Shown here one piece after another: positions 43,825 through 51,977 of a stretch of DNA of 64,000 nt (position 1 is the first letter of the stretch; every line of letters begins with the position of its first letter). Origin of the DNA: Clostridia bacterium (GTDB lineage Bacteria > Bacillota > Clostridia > Christensenellales > Aristaeellaceae); contig JAFXJP010000008.1 in assembly GCA_017532155.1 (NCBI GenBank), forward strand, positions 35,659 to 99,658, read 5' to 3'. The notes beneath the pieces are model-generated. The model was given only the letters and a program-made list of their open reading frames with translations, did not search any database and was not told where the DNA came from. The translations under genes were made by a program, and so were the position numbers.

Positions 43825-43856
43825 ACCGCCGTGCATGCTTGGTACGGCGATTTTTT
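43825..43856 (+). terminator. Terminator of the LtaS-like operon
   Basis: A CGCCGT / ACGGCG stem with an 11-base loop, then TTTTTT. Confidence 0.75.
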
Positions 43857-43857
43857 G

Positions 43858-43901
43858 CAAAAATAAGCGGCGTCCGATCTTGCATCGAACGCCGTTTATT
43901 T
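43858..43901 (-). terminator. Terminator of rpmE
   Basis: An 18-base near-perfect inverted repeat (43861-43878 with 43884-43901) immediately follows the rpmE stop on the minus strand, with a TTATTTTTG tail. Confidence 0.85.
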
Positions 43902-43904
43902 GCA

Positions 43905-44111
43905 TTACTTGTTGATGTTCGCGTAACGCTTCTTGAACTTGTCCACGCGGCCGCCGGTATCTACCAGCTTCTGCTTGCCGGTGAAGTAGGGGTGGCACTT
44001 GGAGCAGATTTCGACCTTCAGCTCCTTCTTGGTGGAGCCGGTGGTGAAGGTTTCACCGCATACGCAGCGAACGATCGCCTCACCGTACTTCGGATGGATG
44101 CCTTCCTTCAT
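43905..44111 (-). CDS. rpmE: 50S ribosomal protein L31 (bL31, zinc-binding form)
   Basis: A 68-residue protein with the family start [12 protein letters not shown], Cys pair [40 protein letters not shown] and the usual basic tail. All four zinc Cys are present (the C+ form used when zinc is available). ATG 44111 is preferred to the upstream GTG 44120 because GAGGTG ends at that GTG. It is monocistronic, with its own terminator. Confidence 0.97.
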   Translation of the reverse strand: MKEGIHPKYGEAIVRCVCGETFTTGSTKKELKVEICSKCHPYFTGKQKLVDTGGRVDKFKKRYANINK

Positions 44112-44224
44112 TGTTTTCACCTCTTCTGCGCTTCAATGATGGATTCATGGCGCGCGACCATGAGCCACTTTGCATAGTATACCACATCCTGCGCGGCATT
44201 GCAAGAAAGAAAAACATCTTTTCT

Positions 44225-44824
44225 TCATTTCTTTTGGCCTGCGTTTTGTAAAATTTCAATGATCACCGACGACAGCGTCACCGTAATCAGCGAAAAGATA
44301 ATTCGCCGCAGCGGAATATAGCTCAGCGACAGCAAAAGCACCGTCAAATCCGTCAGCAGATACGCCCGTGACAAATGCCAGCCCGTCCATTTTGCAATTG
44401 ACAGCGCCAGCGCGTCATCGCCGCCGGCAGAACCGCCCGCGCGCACAATCAGGCCCACGCCAACGCCTACGAACGCAGCGCCCAGAATAGCCGCCAGCAG
44501 CGGCTGATCCTGCATGGAAGGCAGCGCGTAGGGCAGCATCTCCCACAATTTAAAAAACAACGCCACAAAGCCCGTGGACAGCGCCGACCAGCATAGAAAC
44601 TTACCGCCCAGCGCGCGGAAAGCCACCGCATAGCACAGCACATCCATCACCGGCGTCAGGATCGCAGGCGATATTTTCAGCCAATGATTGAGCAAAAGCA
44701 TCATGCCCAGCACGCCGCCCTCTGTCACGCCGCTTTGCCGGTGGATATTGTGAATGCCAAAGGAACCAATCGCCGCGCCCAGGAGCATCAGCAAAATCCG
44801 TATCCAGAAAGATTTCTTCTTCAT
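44225..44824 (-). CDS. YitT-family membrane protein (short form)
   Basis: A 199-residue protein with about five to six hydrophobic helices (start KKKSFWIRILLMLLGAAIGSFGIHNIHRQSG). The conserved AGGSAGGDDALA motif lies near residue 135. It is shorter than YitT proteins with a C-terminal DUF2179 domain (about 280 residues), which is absent here. ATG 44824 has GAGGTG upstream. The function of the family is unknown. Confidence 0.85.
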   Translation of the reverse strand: MKKKSFWIRILLMLLGAAIGSFGIHNIHRQSGVTEGGVLGMMLLLNHWLKISPAILTPVMDVLCYAVAFRALGGKFLCWSALSTGFVALFFKLWEMLPYALPSMQDQPLLAAILGAAFVGVGVGLIVRAGGSAGGDDALALSIAKWTGWHLSRAYLLTDLTVLLLSLSYIPLRRIIFSLITVTLSSVIIEILQNAGQKK

Positions 44825-44878
44825 TATGCACCTCGCACGGCCTATCTTATCCAATTTTCCAGCTTCTGTCAACCATAC

Positions 44879-44906
44879 AAAAAAGGGCAGAGAAAAATCT
44901 CTGCCC
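44879..44906 (-). terminator. Terminator of degV (second copy)
   Basis: A 9-bp stem (GGGCAGAGA / TCTCTGCCC) followed on the minus strand by TTTTTT. Confidence 0.9.
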
Positions 44907-44922
44907 CTGAACACTTTTCCTT

Positions 44923-45756
44923 TTACGCCGTTTCAAATCCCACCAGCATGCCGCCGTCTTCCGCATAGAAGCTGCACAGGCCGCCTGCGGTATCAATGGT
45001 GATCTTAGCCAGCGGGTTGATCTCCAGCAGCTTTTGCTTAAAGGCCTCCGCTGCCGGCAGATTTTCGCAATGATGAATCAGCACCTTGCCGCCCTTGTAG
45101 CCCAGATCCTTCATGATCTTAATCATATCCGCCATGGCGCGCTTATCGCCGCGGCTCTTGGCCATCTGCTGCAGATCGCCGTGATCGCTGGCAATGCCCA
45201 CAATGCGAATGCCAAGCAGCCCCACCAGCGCCGCAACAGCAGAATTAACGCGGCCGTTATTGGCCAGATTGCGCACAGACTGCAGCATGAAAGTCAGCTT
45301 GGTCTTTTTCAGATAGGCCATAATATCATGGCAAATCGTCTCATAATCACAGCCTTCGCAGATCATCTCTTCCAGTTTTTCAATGATCAGCGCCATCTCA
45401 GGGCCCGTGGACAGCGTATCGATGACAAACACCTTGCGGCCAGGATGCGCATTTTCATAATCACGGGCCGCCAGGCGCGCGGCATTGCAGCTGCCGGAAA
45501 GCGTGCTGGTAATCGCCACGCAGAACACACGGTCCGCATCGCCAAAGCGCTCCAGCCAATCCTCCGGGCTGGGGCAGGCCGTGATGGAGCGGCCCTTGAA
45601 AGTGCGCAGCGTCTGCGTCAGTTCGCCGACGTTGAGATCATTATCATCCACATAAGTGGTATCGCCCACCGTGATTTTCAGCGGAGCACTGGCAAAATCC
45701 ACATGTTCCAGACGGCGAACATCCGAGGAGGAATCGGCAACGATTTTGTACTGCAT
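44923..45756 (-). CDS. DegV family fatty-acid-binding protein (second copy)
   Basis: A 277-residue DegV protein: start KIVADSSSDV, loop SITACPSPEDW in place of the first copy's CTTSAVSQ, AITSTLSGSCNAARLA, VIDTLSTGPEM and VRNLANNGRVNSA. It is clearly diverged from the copy at 9984, which suggests different fatty-acid preference. ATG 45756 is chosen; an in-frame TTG at 45774 is possible. It has a consensus promoter and terminator of its own. Confidence 0.92.
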   Translation of the reverse strand: MQYKIVADSSSDVRRLEHVDFASAPLKITVGDTTYVDDNDLNVGELTQTLRTFKGRSITACPSPEDWLERFGDADRVFCVAITSTLSGSCNAARLAARDYENAHPGRKVFVIDTLSTGPEMALIIEKLEEMICEGCDYETICHDIMAYLKKTKLTFMLQSVRNLANNGRVNSAVAALVGLLGIRIVGIASDHGDLQQMAKSRGDKRAMADMIKIMKDLGYKGGKVLIHHCENLPAAEAFKQKLLEINPLAKITIDTAGGLCSFYAEDGGMLVGFETA

Positions 45757-45806
45757 ATACTGCGAACCTCGCAATCTAATCGGTTTTTCAAAAACTTGTC
45801 TATAAT

Positions 45807-45835
45807 ATTATATCGGGTACAGGAAAACCTGTCAA
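45807..45835 (-). promoter_or_regulatory. Promoter of degV (second copy)
   Basis: On the minus strand TTGACA (45835-45830), 17-base spacer, TATAAT (45812-45807). Confidence 0.92.
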
Positions 45836-45854
45836 GCAATTTTCTGTATCTTCC

Positions 45855-45883
45855 TTGACGCTTTTTGCATCCCGTTGTATAAT
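45855..45883 (+). promoter_or_regulatory. Promoter of the DUF1836 gene
   Basis: TTGACG (45855-45860), 17-base spacer, TATAAT (45878-45883), 23 bases before ATG 45906; divergent from the degV promoter. Confidence 0.85.
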
Positions 45884-45905
45884 GCCTGTATGGGAGGATG
45901 ACTTT

Positions 45906-46436
45906 ATGCCTGTATCCATTGAAAAATTCCGTCTGCCGCGTTACAGGGAAATCCCCAATGTGGGCCTGTATCTGGATCAGACCGTCAAATATATTAATCC
46001 ATTCCTGGCCCCGCTGGGCTTCAGCGAGGTTACGCCCTCAATGATCAGCAACTATGTCAAGAAGGGCTATATCTCCAATCCTGTCCGCAAACAGTACAAT
46101 GCCGACCAGATCGCCAGCCTGTTTTTCATCGCCATCGCCAAGAACGTGGTTTCCATGGAAAACATCGGCCGGCTCTTCGAAATGCAGGAAAGCTCTTATG
46201 AGCGCCCGGTGGCGTATGATTATTTCTGCGCCGAATTGGAAAACATGCTGGAGTACACCTTCGGCCTGAAGGATGAAATGGACGACATTGGCACCACCGA
46301 CACCGAGCAGCGCAAAATCCTGCAAAGCGTCATCATCGCCGTAGTGCATATTATTTACCTCACCAGCCAGTTTGATGCCTATACGCAGGAGCACGCACCC
46401 GCGCTGCTGCCCGGCGGTGAAGGAGAAATCAAATAA
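45906..46436 (+). CDS. DUF1836 protein (MerR-like helix-turn-helix)
   Basis: A 176-residue protein. The N-terminal half has the MerR-like pattern LPRYREIPNVGLYLDQTVKYINPFL...TPSMISNYVKKGYISNPVRKQYNADQIASLFFIAIAKNVVSMENIGRLF, typical of DUF1836 family proteins in Clostridia. The C-terminal half is helical. GGGAGGATG precedes ATG 45906. It is a probable DNA-binding protein with unknown targets, divergent from degV. Confidence 0.88.
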   Translation: MPVSIEKFRLPRYREIPNVGLYLDQTVKYINPFLAPLGFSEVTPSMISNYVKKGYISNPVRKQYNADQIASLFFIAIAKNVVSMENIGRLFEMQESSYERPVAYDYFCAELENMLEYTFGLKDEMDDIGTTDTEQRKILQSVIIAVVHIIYLTSQFDAYTQEHAPALLPGGEGEIK

Positions 46437-46447
46437 ATCAATGTATT

Positions 46448-46483
46448 TGAGGGACGGTTTTTTCAAACCGTCCCTCATTTTTT
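46448..46483 (+). terminator. Terminator of the DUF1836 gene
   Basis: A 13-bp stem (46448-46460 with 46465-46477) followed by TTTTTT; it abuts the stop of the convergent gene. Confidence 0.92.
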
Positions 46484-47423
46484 AATTCTGAATAAACCTC
46501 AGCACCTTTTCGGCCACTTTTTCACCGTTCACCACGCAATAAACCGATCTTTCACCGTCCAGCGTACCGCGAAGCTTAACGGGCAAATCTACGCTGCCAT
46601 TTGCTTCTACCGTCACATCGCCCCAGTTATACAAGCTGCCGTTTACGCTGTCGCATACGCGCACCGTCACCTTTTCCGCGCTGCTATTGCGCACATGCAT
46701 GACATAGCCCCAATGCTGACCCACGTCAATCTGCGCACGACGTACTGTATCGCCAAAATCGCGCACCCATGCGCCCGATCCATCCATCTCGCAGGCAGAA
46801 ATATCAACCGTAACGCCCTCTGGCGCGCCCGTCAGCGCAAAGGTGATCGTCCCCTCTGCCGCCGTTTCTCCATTGACTGTATATACCGTGTGACGCGCAG
46901 CCTCTGCCGGCGTAGCATAATAGCGCCAGAAGCTATAGCGTTTTCCGCTGTCAATCACAACCGTGCCGCGTTCAAACGCCGTGCCGTCCACCGTCTCCTG
47001 CACTTGCGCTTCGGCGGCTTTTTCCGCATAATTGGCAATGCTAAACTGCATACCCACCATGCTGCCTTCCGGCAAATTCTGCCAGCTGACCATGTCGCCC
47101 GTTGCATACAGCCAGTTGCCCTCTGCATCCAGCACACCGCCTGTCAGCTCATACACCAGCCCTGCCAAAGCCGCTTTTGCGGACAGCATTTCACCAATCT
47201 CGCCGCCCTCATTGATCACCGCAGGCGCAGGCGTAACAATGCTTCCGCCCTCGCTCTCAATATCAGAGGACTGTCTATTCGTTGTTGCTTCGCCAATCTC
47301 ACCAGCATCCAGTGCCGGCACAGGCGTCGGCGTTACCATTTCACCAATCTCACCTGCCAGCGCGCTGGTACAAAGCAACGCCGCTACACAAACCATGCAA
47401 ATCCATCTGCTCAGCTTCATCAT
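46482..47423 (-). CDS. Secreted protein with GEIGE repeats
   Basis: A 313-residue exported protein. After a signal peptide (ending ...LLCTSALA) come three short copies of GEIGE in the first 80 residues (GEIGEMVTPTPVP, DAGEIGEATT, EGGEIGEMLS), separated by Pro/Thr/Ser spacers. Three beta-rich segments follow that resemble immunoglobulin-like or CARDB-type domains (SMVGMQFSIANYAEKAAEAQVQE, HWGYVMHVRNSSAEKVTV). The start is one of three ATGs (47432, 47423, 47420); 47423 gives the best spacing to GAAAGG. It ends the CotH/glycosyltransferase operon. Confidence 0.7.
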   Translation of the reverse strand: MMKLSRWICMVCVAALLCTSALAGEIGEMVTPTPVPALDAGEIGEATTNRQSSDIESEGGSIVTPAPAVINEGGEIGEMLSAKAALAGLVYELTGGVLDAEGNWLYATGDMVSWQNLPEGSMVGMQFSIANYAEKAAEAQVQETVDGTAFERGTVVIDSGKRYSFWRYYATPAEAARHTVYTVNGETAAEGTITFALTGAPEGVTVDISACEMDGSGAWVRDFGDTVRRAQIDVGQHWGYVMHVRNSSAEKVTVRVCDSVNGSLYNWGDVTVEANGSVDLPVKLRGTLDGERSVYCVVNGEKVAEKVLRFIQN

Positions 47424-47442
47424 GCATGCCATCCTTTCAAGT

Positions 47443-48378
47443 TTACTTTTCCTTCCGCAGCATCATGGCAATTATATTGCGTCTGATTTCCGCATCCTGC
47501 TTATGATGCTGCGCCTGGGTATCGAGAATCAGCCCGCAAATCAGCGAACAGAATGCAAACAGCATCAGGAAGCAGCCAAAGAACAGCGTGGGGAAACGCG
47601 GCACCAGGCCCGTGGCAAAATACTCAATGAACACAGGCAGCAGCATGAAAAAGCCCACCAGGAAAGCCGCCGCCGCAATCAGCCCAAAGAACAAAAGCGG
47701 CTTGTAATAACGGAACAGGCGGAAGATCGTGCGCAGCACTTTGATGCCGTCCTGCACAGTATTCAGCTTGCTTTCGCTGCCCGCCGGACGATCACGATAC
47801 TGAATCGGCAATGATTTCAGGCACAGATTGTGATCCAGTGCATGAATGCTCATTTCCGTCTCAATTTCAAAGCCGCGCGACAGTACCGGGAAGGATTTGA
47901 CAAACTCCAGCGAAAAGGCGCGGTAGCCCGTCATAATATCCTTGATATCCCCTTTGAAAAACAGATTAACCAGCTTGCGCACAGTGGTATTGCCGGTATT
48001 ATGGAAGGGGCGCTTGTTCTCGGTAAAATAGGTAGCGCTCAGCCGGTCGCCCACCACCATGTCCGCGCCGCCCTCCAGCACCATCTTTACCATATCGCGC
48101 GCATGCTCTGCCGGATACGTATCATCGCCATCCGCCATCAGATAGCATTGGGCGTCAATATCGCGGAACATTGCGCGGATCACATTGCCCTTGCCCTGAC
48201 GGGGCTCATGGCGCACCACCGCGCCCGCCGCAGATGCAATCTCTGCCGTGCCGTCGGTGGAATTATTGTCATACACATACACCACCGCCTCGGGCAGCGC
48301 CGCACGGAAATCGCGCACCACCTTTTCAATGGTAGCAGCTTCATTGTAGCAGGGGAGCAGCACAGCGATCGTATCCAT
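47443..48378 (-). CDS. GT2 family glycosyltransferase with C-terminal membrane helices
   Basis: A 311-residue polyprenyl-phosphate glycosyltransferase-like protein. The GT-A core has VLLPCYNEAATIEKVV, VYDNNSTDGTAEIA, LMADGDDTYPAEH (DxD-type site) and IMTGYRAFSLEFV. Two hydrophobic helices lie near residues 230-290. This is the DPM1/GtrB/ArnC-like layout, which makes a lipid-linked sugar. It lies 17 bases after the GT-C-like membrane protein, its natural user of such a donor. Confidence 0.9.
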   Translation of the reverse strand: MDTIAVLLPCYNEAATIEKVVRDFRAALPEAVVYVYDNNSTDGTAEIASAAGAVVRHEPRQGKGNVIRAMFRDIDAQCYLMADGDDTYPAEHARDMVKMVLEGGADMVVGDRLSATYFTENKRPFHNTGNTTVRKLVNLFFKGDIKDIMTGYRAFSLEFVKSFPVLSRGFEIETEMSIHALDHNLCLKSLPIQYRDRPAGSESKLNTVQDGIKVLRTIFRLFRYYKPLLFFGLIAAAAFLVGFFMLLPVFIEYFATGLVPRFPTLFFGCFLMLFAFCSLICGLILDTQAQHHKQDAEIRRNIIAMMLRKEK

Positions 48379-48395
48379 AGCTTTTCCTTTCGTAA

Positions 48396-50549
48396 TTACG
48401 CAATCGTAAAGAGATTGAACAAATGCAGATATTTATCCGGCGAATACTCGCTAATAAAGCAGCGATAATTGCTGAATGTCATCGCCAGGCCCACCGCCAG
48501 CGTCAGCACACAGGCAATGGCCGCAATGCTCTGCAGCGCAGCGCGCTTATCTTCTATTTCAAGCGCCGTCACATCCAGCAGACACAATGCGCCAATCAGG
48601 CACAGCACCGGCAGAATATCGCACACATACCGCTGCGCCACACCCGCCACGATAAAGCCCGACACGGCGATCACCACCGTCATCATCACGCTGCATCCAT
48701 AGCAGGCAAGCTTGCCGCGATAGCGCTTGTTTTTCACCATCGGCAGCAGGAAAATGCCCAGCGTCAGCGGCATGGTGAAAGCGCCGGCATTGCATACGCC
48801 ATAGAAGAAATTGCCTGTGCGGTTGACAAAATGATCCGCCACCGTCAGATATGGGAATTGCGGCGTCATCTGCAAGCCATCCAGGAAGAAATAGTATATT
48901 GCCTGCCAGATACTGCGCAGATTGAAGGAATTATAGGCGATGCTCTCTGTTGTCAGCTGGTACTTCTGGCCAAATTCAAACGGCGAATCAAAGCGCGCCA
49001 GATTATACAGCATGATCACAGCGGCCCCAAGCGTCACCGGCAGCAGGAAGGAAACCGCATCCCGCACACGGTCAAAGAGCTTTTCCTTTTTGTTGAGCGC
49101 CACGCCAATAAACAGCGGCGCCACAAAGGCTGCGCCCGCCAGCGCGCCAGTTGCACGCGACCACACCAGCAGCACCGTGCTGACGCCGGAGAGGAAAAAC
49201 CACAGCGTCCTTCTGCCACGCGTCTTTTCCCGGCAGGCGCGCAGCGCCGCATAAAGCGTCAGGAAAAAGAACACCTGCATACTCTGAATGCTCAAATGAT
49301 ATCGGTCTGCGCAGCTTTGCAGCATCAGCACATTGCTGCCCAGCGTCAGCGCCGCACCGCACAGACACAGCATCACCAGCCCAGGCCTTTTAACAAAGCG
49401 CCGCGCCGCCTCCCACAGACACAGGAAAGCCGCCAGCACGCTCAGCAGCGCAAAGAACAGCGCCGCCGTGGTGTAGCTGGGCAAATAGCCCGTCACCGCG
49501 TAGAAGGGCGCATAAAATACCAGCACCGGCATCAGGCCAAAGTACGTATAATAATTGCCGTTATAGTAGGCATAGTCAAACATGTATTCAACACCCTGCG
49601 CGATGCGCTCAGTCGGATCATAGGGATCCTCCATAGCAGCCAGCGCCGCATCAGGGGCATGCGCCACCTGCGTCTGCACCCGCGCCAGAGAATCAAACAT
49701 CACCGCATGCGCAAACGTGCGGTAAGCATACGCCGTCTTTTCAAAAGGATACTCCAGTGCCCGGGTATACGGGAAGCGCTCCGTATCAAAAGGCGTGCAC
49801 AAATACTGCACCCAGATCACCAGCAGCACACAGGCCAGCGCCGTCAGCGCATAGGCCAGACGATGCGCACTGCTTTTACGATCCAGCACAACCAAATACC
49901 ACTTGTAATGCACAATCGCCGCAATCAGCAGCAGCGGCAAACAGAATACGCCATAGCGCAGCAGGCTGAACTGCCAGGCAATCGGCTCGTTAAGCGTTAC
50001 GCCTGTCAGCTTTGCTTCCGGATCTGCGGTGGTAAACACAATTTGCAGCCCCGTCATTTCGCCGTTGCTGTCCAGTATTGCCGCAGCGCTGTGATGCTCC
50101 TTGCTGCCCGGCGCCACCTTCACCGTGTTTGCCGGCGCATAGCCCACCGAATACGCAGCGTCCTGAATGTAGATTTCCACATTCATGATCACATTATCGC
50201 CCGTAAACGCCAGCAAAACCGTCTGCGTATCCACCGCCAGATTTTCAAAGGTAACCGTTGTGTGGTACACAGGCGCAATCTTCTGACCGGAAGGCGTTAC
50301 CGCAGACAAATAGGTTCTTTCCCCCGGCGCTTCCTCTACCACAGTCACAGCGTTTTCCACAGGAAGCGCAATAGGCGTCAGGTCTTTTGTGCTGATTGCA
50401 TTCAAATTGAACGCTACGCCCTCCAGCAAAAGGCACGAGAGCATGATGCAGCCCGCCTTGCGCAAAAAGCGCGGCATGCGCGGCAAAAAACCAGCCGCCA
50501 GACAAGCCGCCGAAATGACCAATATTACCATCGGAAGAAGAATGCTCAT
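48396..50549 (-). CDS. GT-C-like polytopic glycosyltransferase
   Basis: A 717-residue membrane protein. A first helix at about residues 1-22 is followed by an extracytoplasmic beta domain (about 60-195). About twelve helices then follow, with a loop resembling the mannosyltransferase family (YYNGNYYTYFGLMPVLVFYAPFYAVTG). PMT/ArnT-like enzymes use polyprenyl-phosphate sugars such as the one the downstream GT2 enzyme would make. The ATG at 50549 is preferred to the TTG at 50567. The acceptor is unknown: wall polymer or protein. Confidence 0.75.
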   Translation of the reverse strand: MSILLPMVILVISAACLAAGFLPRMPRFLRKAGCIMLSCLLLEGVAFNLNAISTKDLTPIALPVENAVTVVEEAPGERTYLSAVTPSGQKIAPVYHTTVTFENLAVDTQTVLLAFTGDNVIMNVEIYIQDAAYSVGYAPANTVKVAPGSKEHHSAAAILDSNGEMTGLQIVFTTADPEAKLTGVTLNEPIAWQFSLLRYGVFCLPLLLIAAIVHYKWYLVVLDRKSSAHRLAYALTALACVLLVIWVQYLCTPFDTERFPYTRALEYPFEKTAYAYRTFAHAVMFDSLARVQTQVAHAPDAALAAMEDPYDPTERIAQGVEYMFDYAYYNGNYYTYFGLMPVLVFYAPFYAVTGYLPSYTTAALFFALLSVLAAFLCLWEAARRFVKRPGLVMLCLCGAALTLGSNVLMLQSCADRYHLSIQSMQVFFFLTLYAALRACREKTRGRRTLWFFLSGVSTVLLVWSRATGALAGAAFVAPLFIGVALNKKEKLFDRVRDAVSFLLPVTLGAAVIMLYNLARFDSPFEFGQKYQLTTESIAYNSFNLRSIWQAIYYFFLDGLQMTPQFPYLTVADHFVNRTGNFFYGVCNAGAFTMPLTLGIFLLPMVKNKRYRGKLACYGCSVMMTVVIAVSGFIVAGVAQRYVCDILPVLCLIGALCLLDVTALEIEDKRAALQSIAAIACVLTLAVGLAMTFSNYRCFISEYSPDKYLHLFNLFTIA

Positions 50550-50621
50550 GCCTGCAAGCTCCCTCAATAATTCATCAGTTATCTTTTTTATTGTACACGA
50601 TTTGCCGCCAAAATGGAAGCA

Positions 50622-51860
50622 TTATTGCAAAAAGGCTGCGTCCAGCAAAGCAATTCGCTGCTGCATAAAACCGCGGATCAGCTCAATCTCGCCATATACA
50701 TTCAGCGCATGGGATTTTTGCGTGGTGATATCCGTGTACGTCCCAAAACGCTCTGCCTCGCGGGCCAGCGCGCCGCTCTCCGCCAGCAGATCTGCATACT
50801 CCGTAAAGCGCGCACACACCGCCTCCGGCAAAAAATGCGGCCGCAATTGCGCATAGCGCGCAGAAAGCAGCTGCTTAAACGCCTCGGTCTTGAGCAGCCT
50901 GTCAAACAGCGGCGAAGTATACCATGCATCTGCCGCCGAAAGCTCCGCATTATATATCCTGCCAAAGGCCGCATCCAGATCCCACGGCATGGGATACATC
51001 CTTTCGCCGTCCCAGGCCAGGAAAAGATTTTTCTGCAAATTGTCCGTTGCGCCAATCAGATTGACAAACAGATAGTAATCCGCAAAAGCAGTCAAATCCA
51101 GATACGCACCAATCTCCGCCGCAAAGGCTGCATCATCCGCCGTGCGCAGGAATGCATGCAGCGCCTGCATCGCCTGCCAGCCCGCATCTCCCGCCGGATA
51201 GATTTTTCCAATGTTGTACCAGCTCTCCCCCTCAGGCGCAGACGCTGCATGGCCGCTGAGAACATCTACCTGATCCACGCTCGCCGCCAGCACCCGATAC
51301 AGTGCGCCGTCCTTGGGAACCTTCGCCGTCTTGCGCTCCGGACGCTCTGCCAGCGTATAAACGCCCTTATAGTATTCGCCGAAATATACCTCGCACAGCG
51401 TGCCCTGCGCCGATGGTCCGCAGGTATCACGGAACAGATCCAGGCCCACCAGAATGCGCAGCCGCGAGGGATCGGAATAGCCGCCCAGCAACACATAATC
51501 ATCATCTTCCCGCAAGCCCAGCAATCCTGCTTTGCGCTGCGCGCCGTCCGGCGTTTTAAGGTGCAGCGTATAGTTGCGTTTGAGCGTAAAAGAAGCTGAA
51601 TATGTGCCGCGGTATTTGATCGTTATATCGCTTTCAAACACCTCCCCGGACGCATCCTTCACCAGGATTGTGCCGGGCTTTGTGGTCAGCATATTCAAAA
51701 GCGCCGCAGACAAACGCACCACCGGCAGAGAATGTGCCGCCGCGTCATCATTTTCCATTTCCGCCCGTGCAGCAGGCAGCAGGAAAATGATCCCTATGAC
51801 CAGTGCGCATATAAAAAGAAGAAATCTCGTCCTATTTTGTAAATTTTTTTGCTTTTTCAT
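50622..51860 (-). CDS. CotH-like kinase family protein, secreted
   Basis: A 412-residue protein with an N-terminal signal or anchor (FLLFICALVIGIIFLLPAARA). CotH family marks are TIKYRGTYSASFTLKRNYTLHLK, DYVLLGGYSDPSRLRILVGLDLF, EVYFGEYYKGVYTLAERPERK and, in the active-site half, DNLQKNLFLAWDGERMYPMPWDLDAAFG. CotH kinases phosphorylate spore coat proteins; many other members are extracytoplasmic with unknown targets. It is divergent from the Thr-type phosphotransferase operon and starts the operon with the GT-C-like and GT2 enzymes. Confidence 0.87.
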   Translation of the reverse strand: MKKQKNLQNRTRFLLFICALVIGIIFLLPAARAEMENDDAAAHSLPVVRLSAALLNMLTTKPGTILVKDASGEVFESDITIKYRGTYSASFTLKRNYTLHLKTPDGAQRKAGLLGLREDDDYVLLGGYSDPSRLRILVGLDLFRDTCGPSAQGTLCEVYFGEYYKGVYTLAERPERKTAKVPKDGALYRVLAASVDQVDVLSGHAASAPEGESWYNIGKIYPAGDAGWQAMQALHAFLRTADDAAFAAEIGAYLDLTAFADYYLFVNLIGATDNLQKNLFLAWDGERMYPMPWDLDAAFGRIYNAELSAADAWYTSPLFDRLLKTEAFKQLLSARYAQLRPHFLPEAVCARFTEYADLLAESGALAREAERFGTYTDITTQKSHALNVYGEIELIRGFMQQRIALLDAAFLQ

Positions 51861-51902
51861 CCTTTTTCCGCCGTTTTTCGTCTTTGTGTCACTCCGTATT
51901 GA

Positions 51903-51932
51903 TTGACGGCATCAAGCACCAGATGATATAAT
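51903..51932 (+). promoter_or_regulatory. Promoter of the surface-polymer operon
   Basis: TTGACG (51903-51908), 18-base spacer, TATAAT (51927-51932), 45 bases before ATG 51978. Confidence 0.8.
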
Positions 51933-51977
51933 AATCTGGGTTTTTGCCCAATTATCTAAACCGGAGGTTCTAAACAC

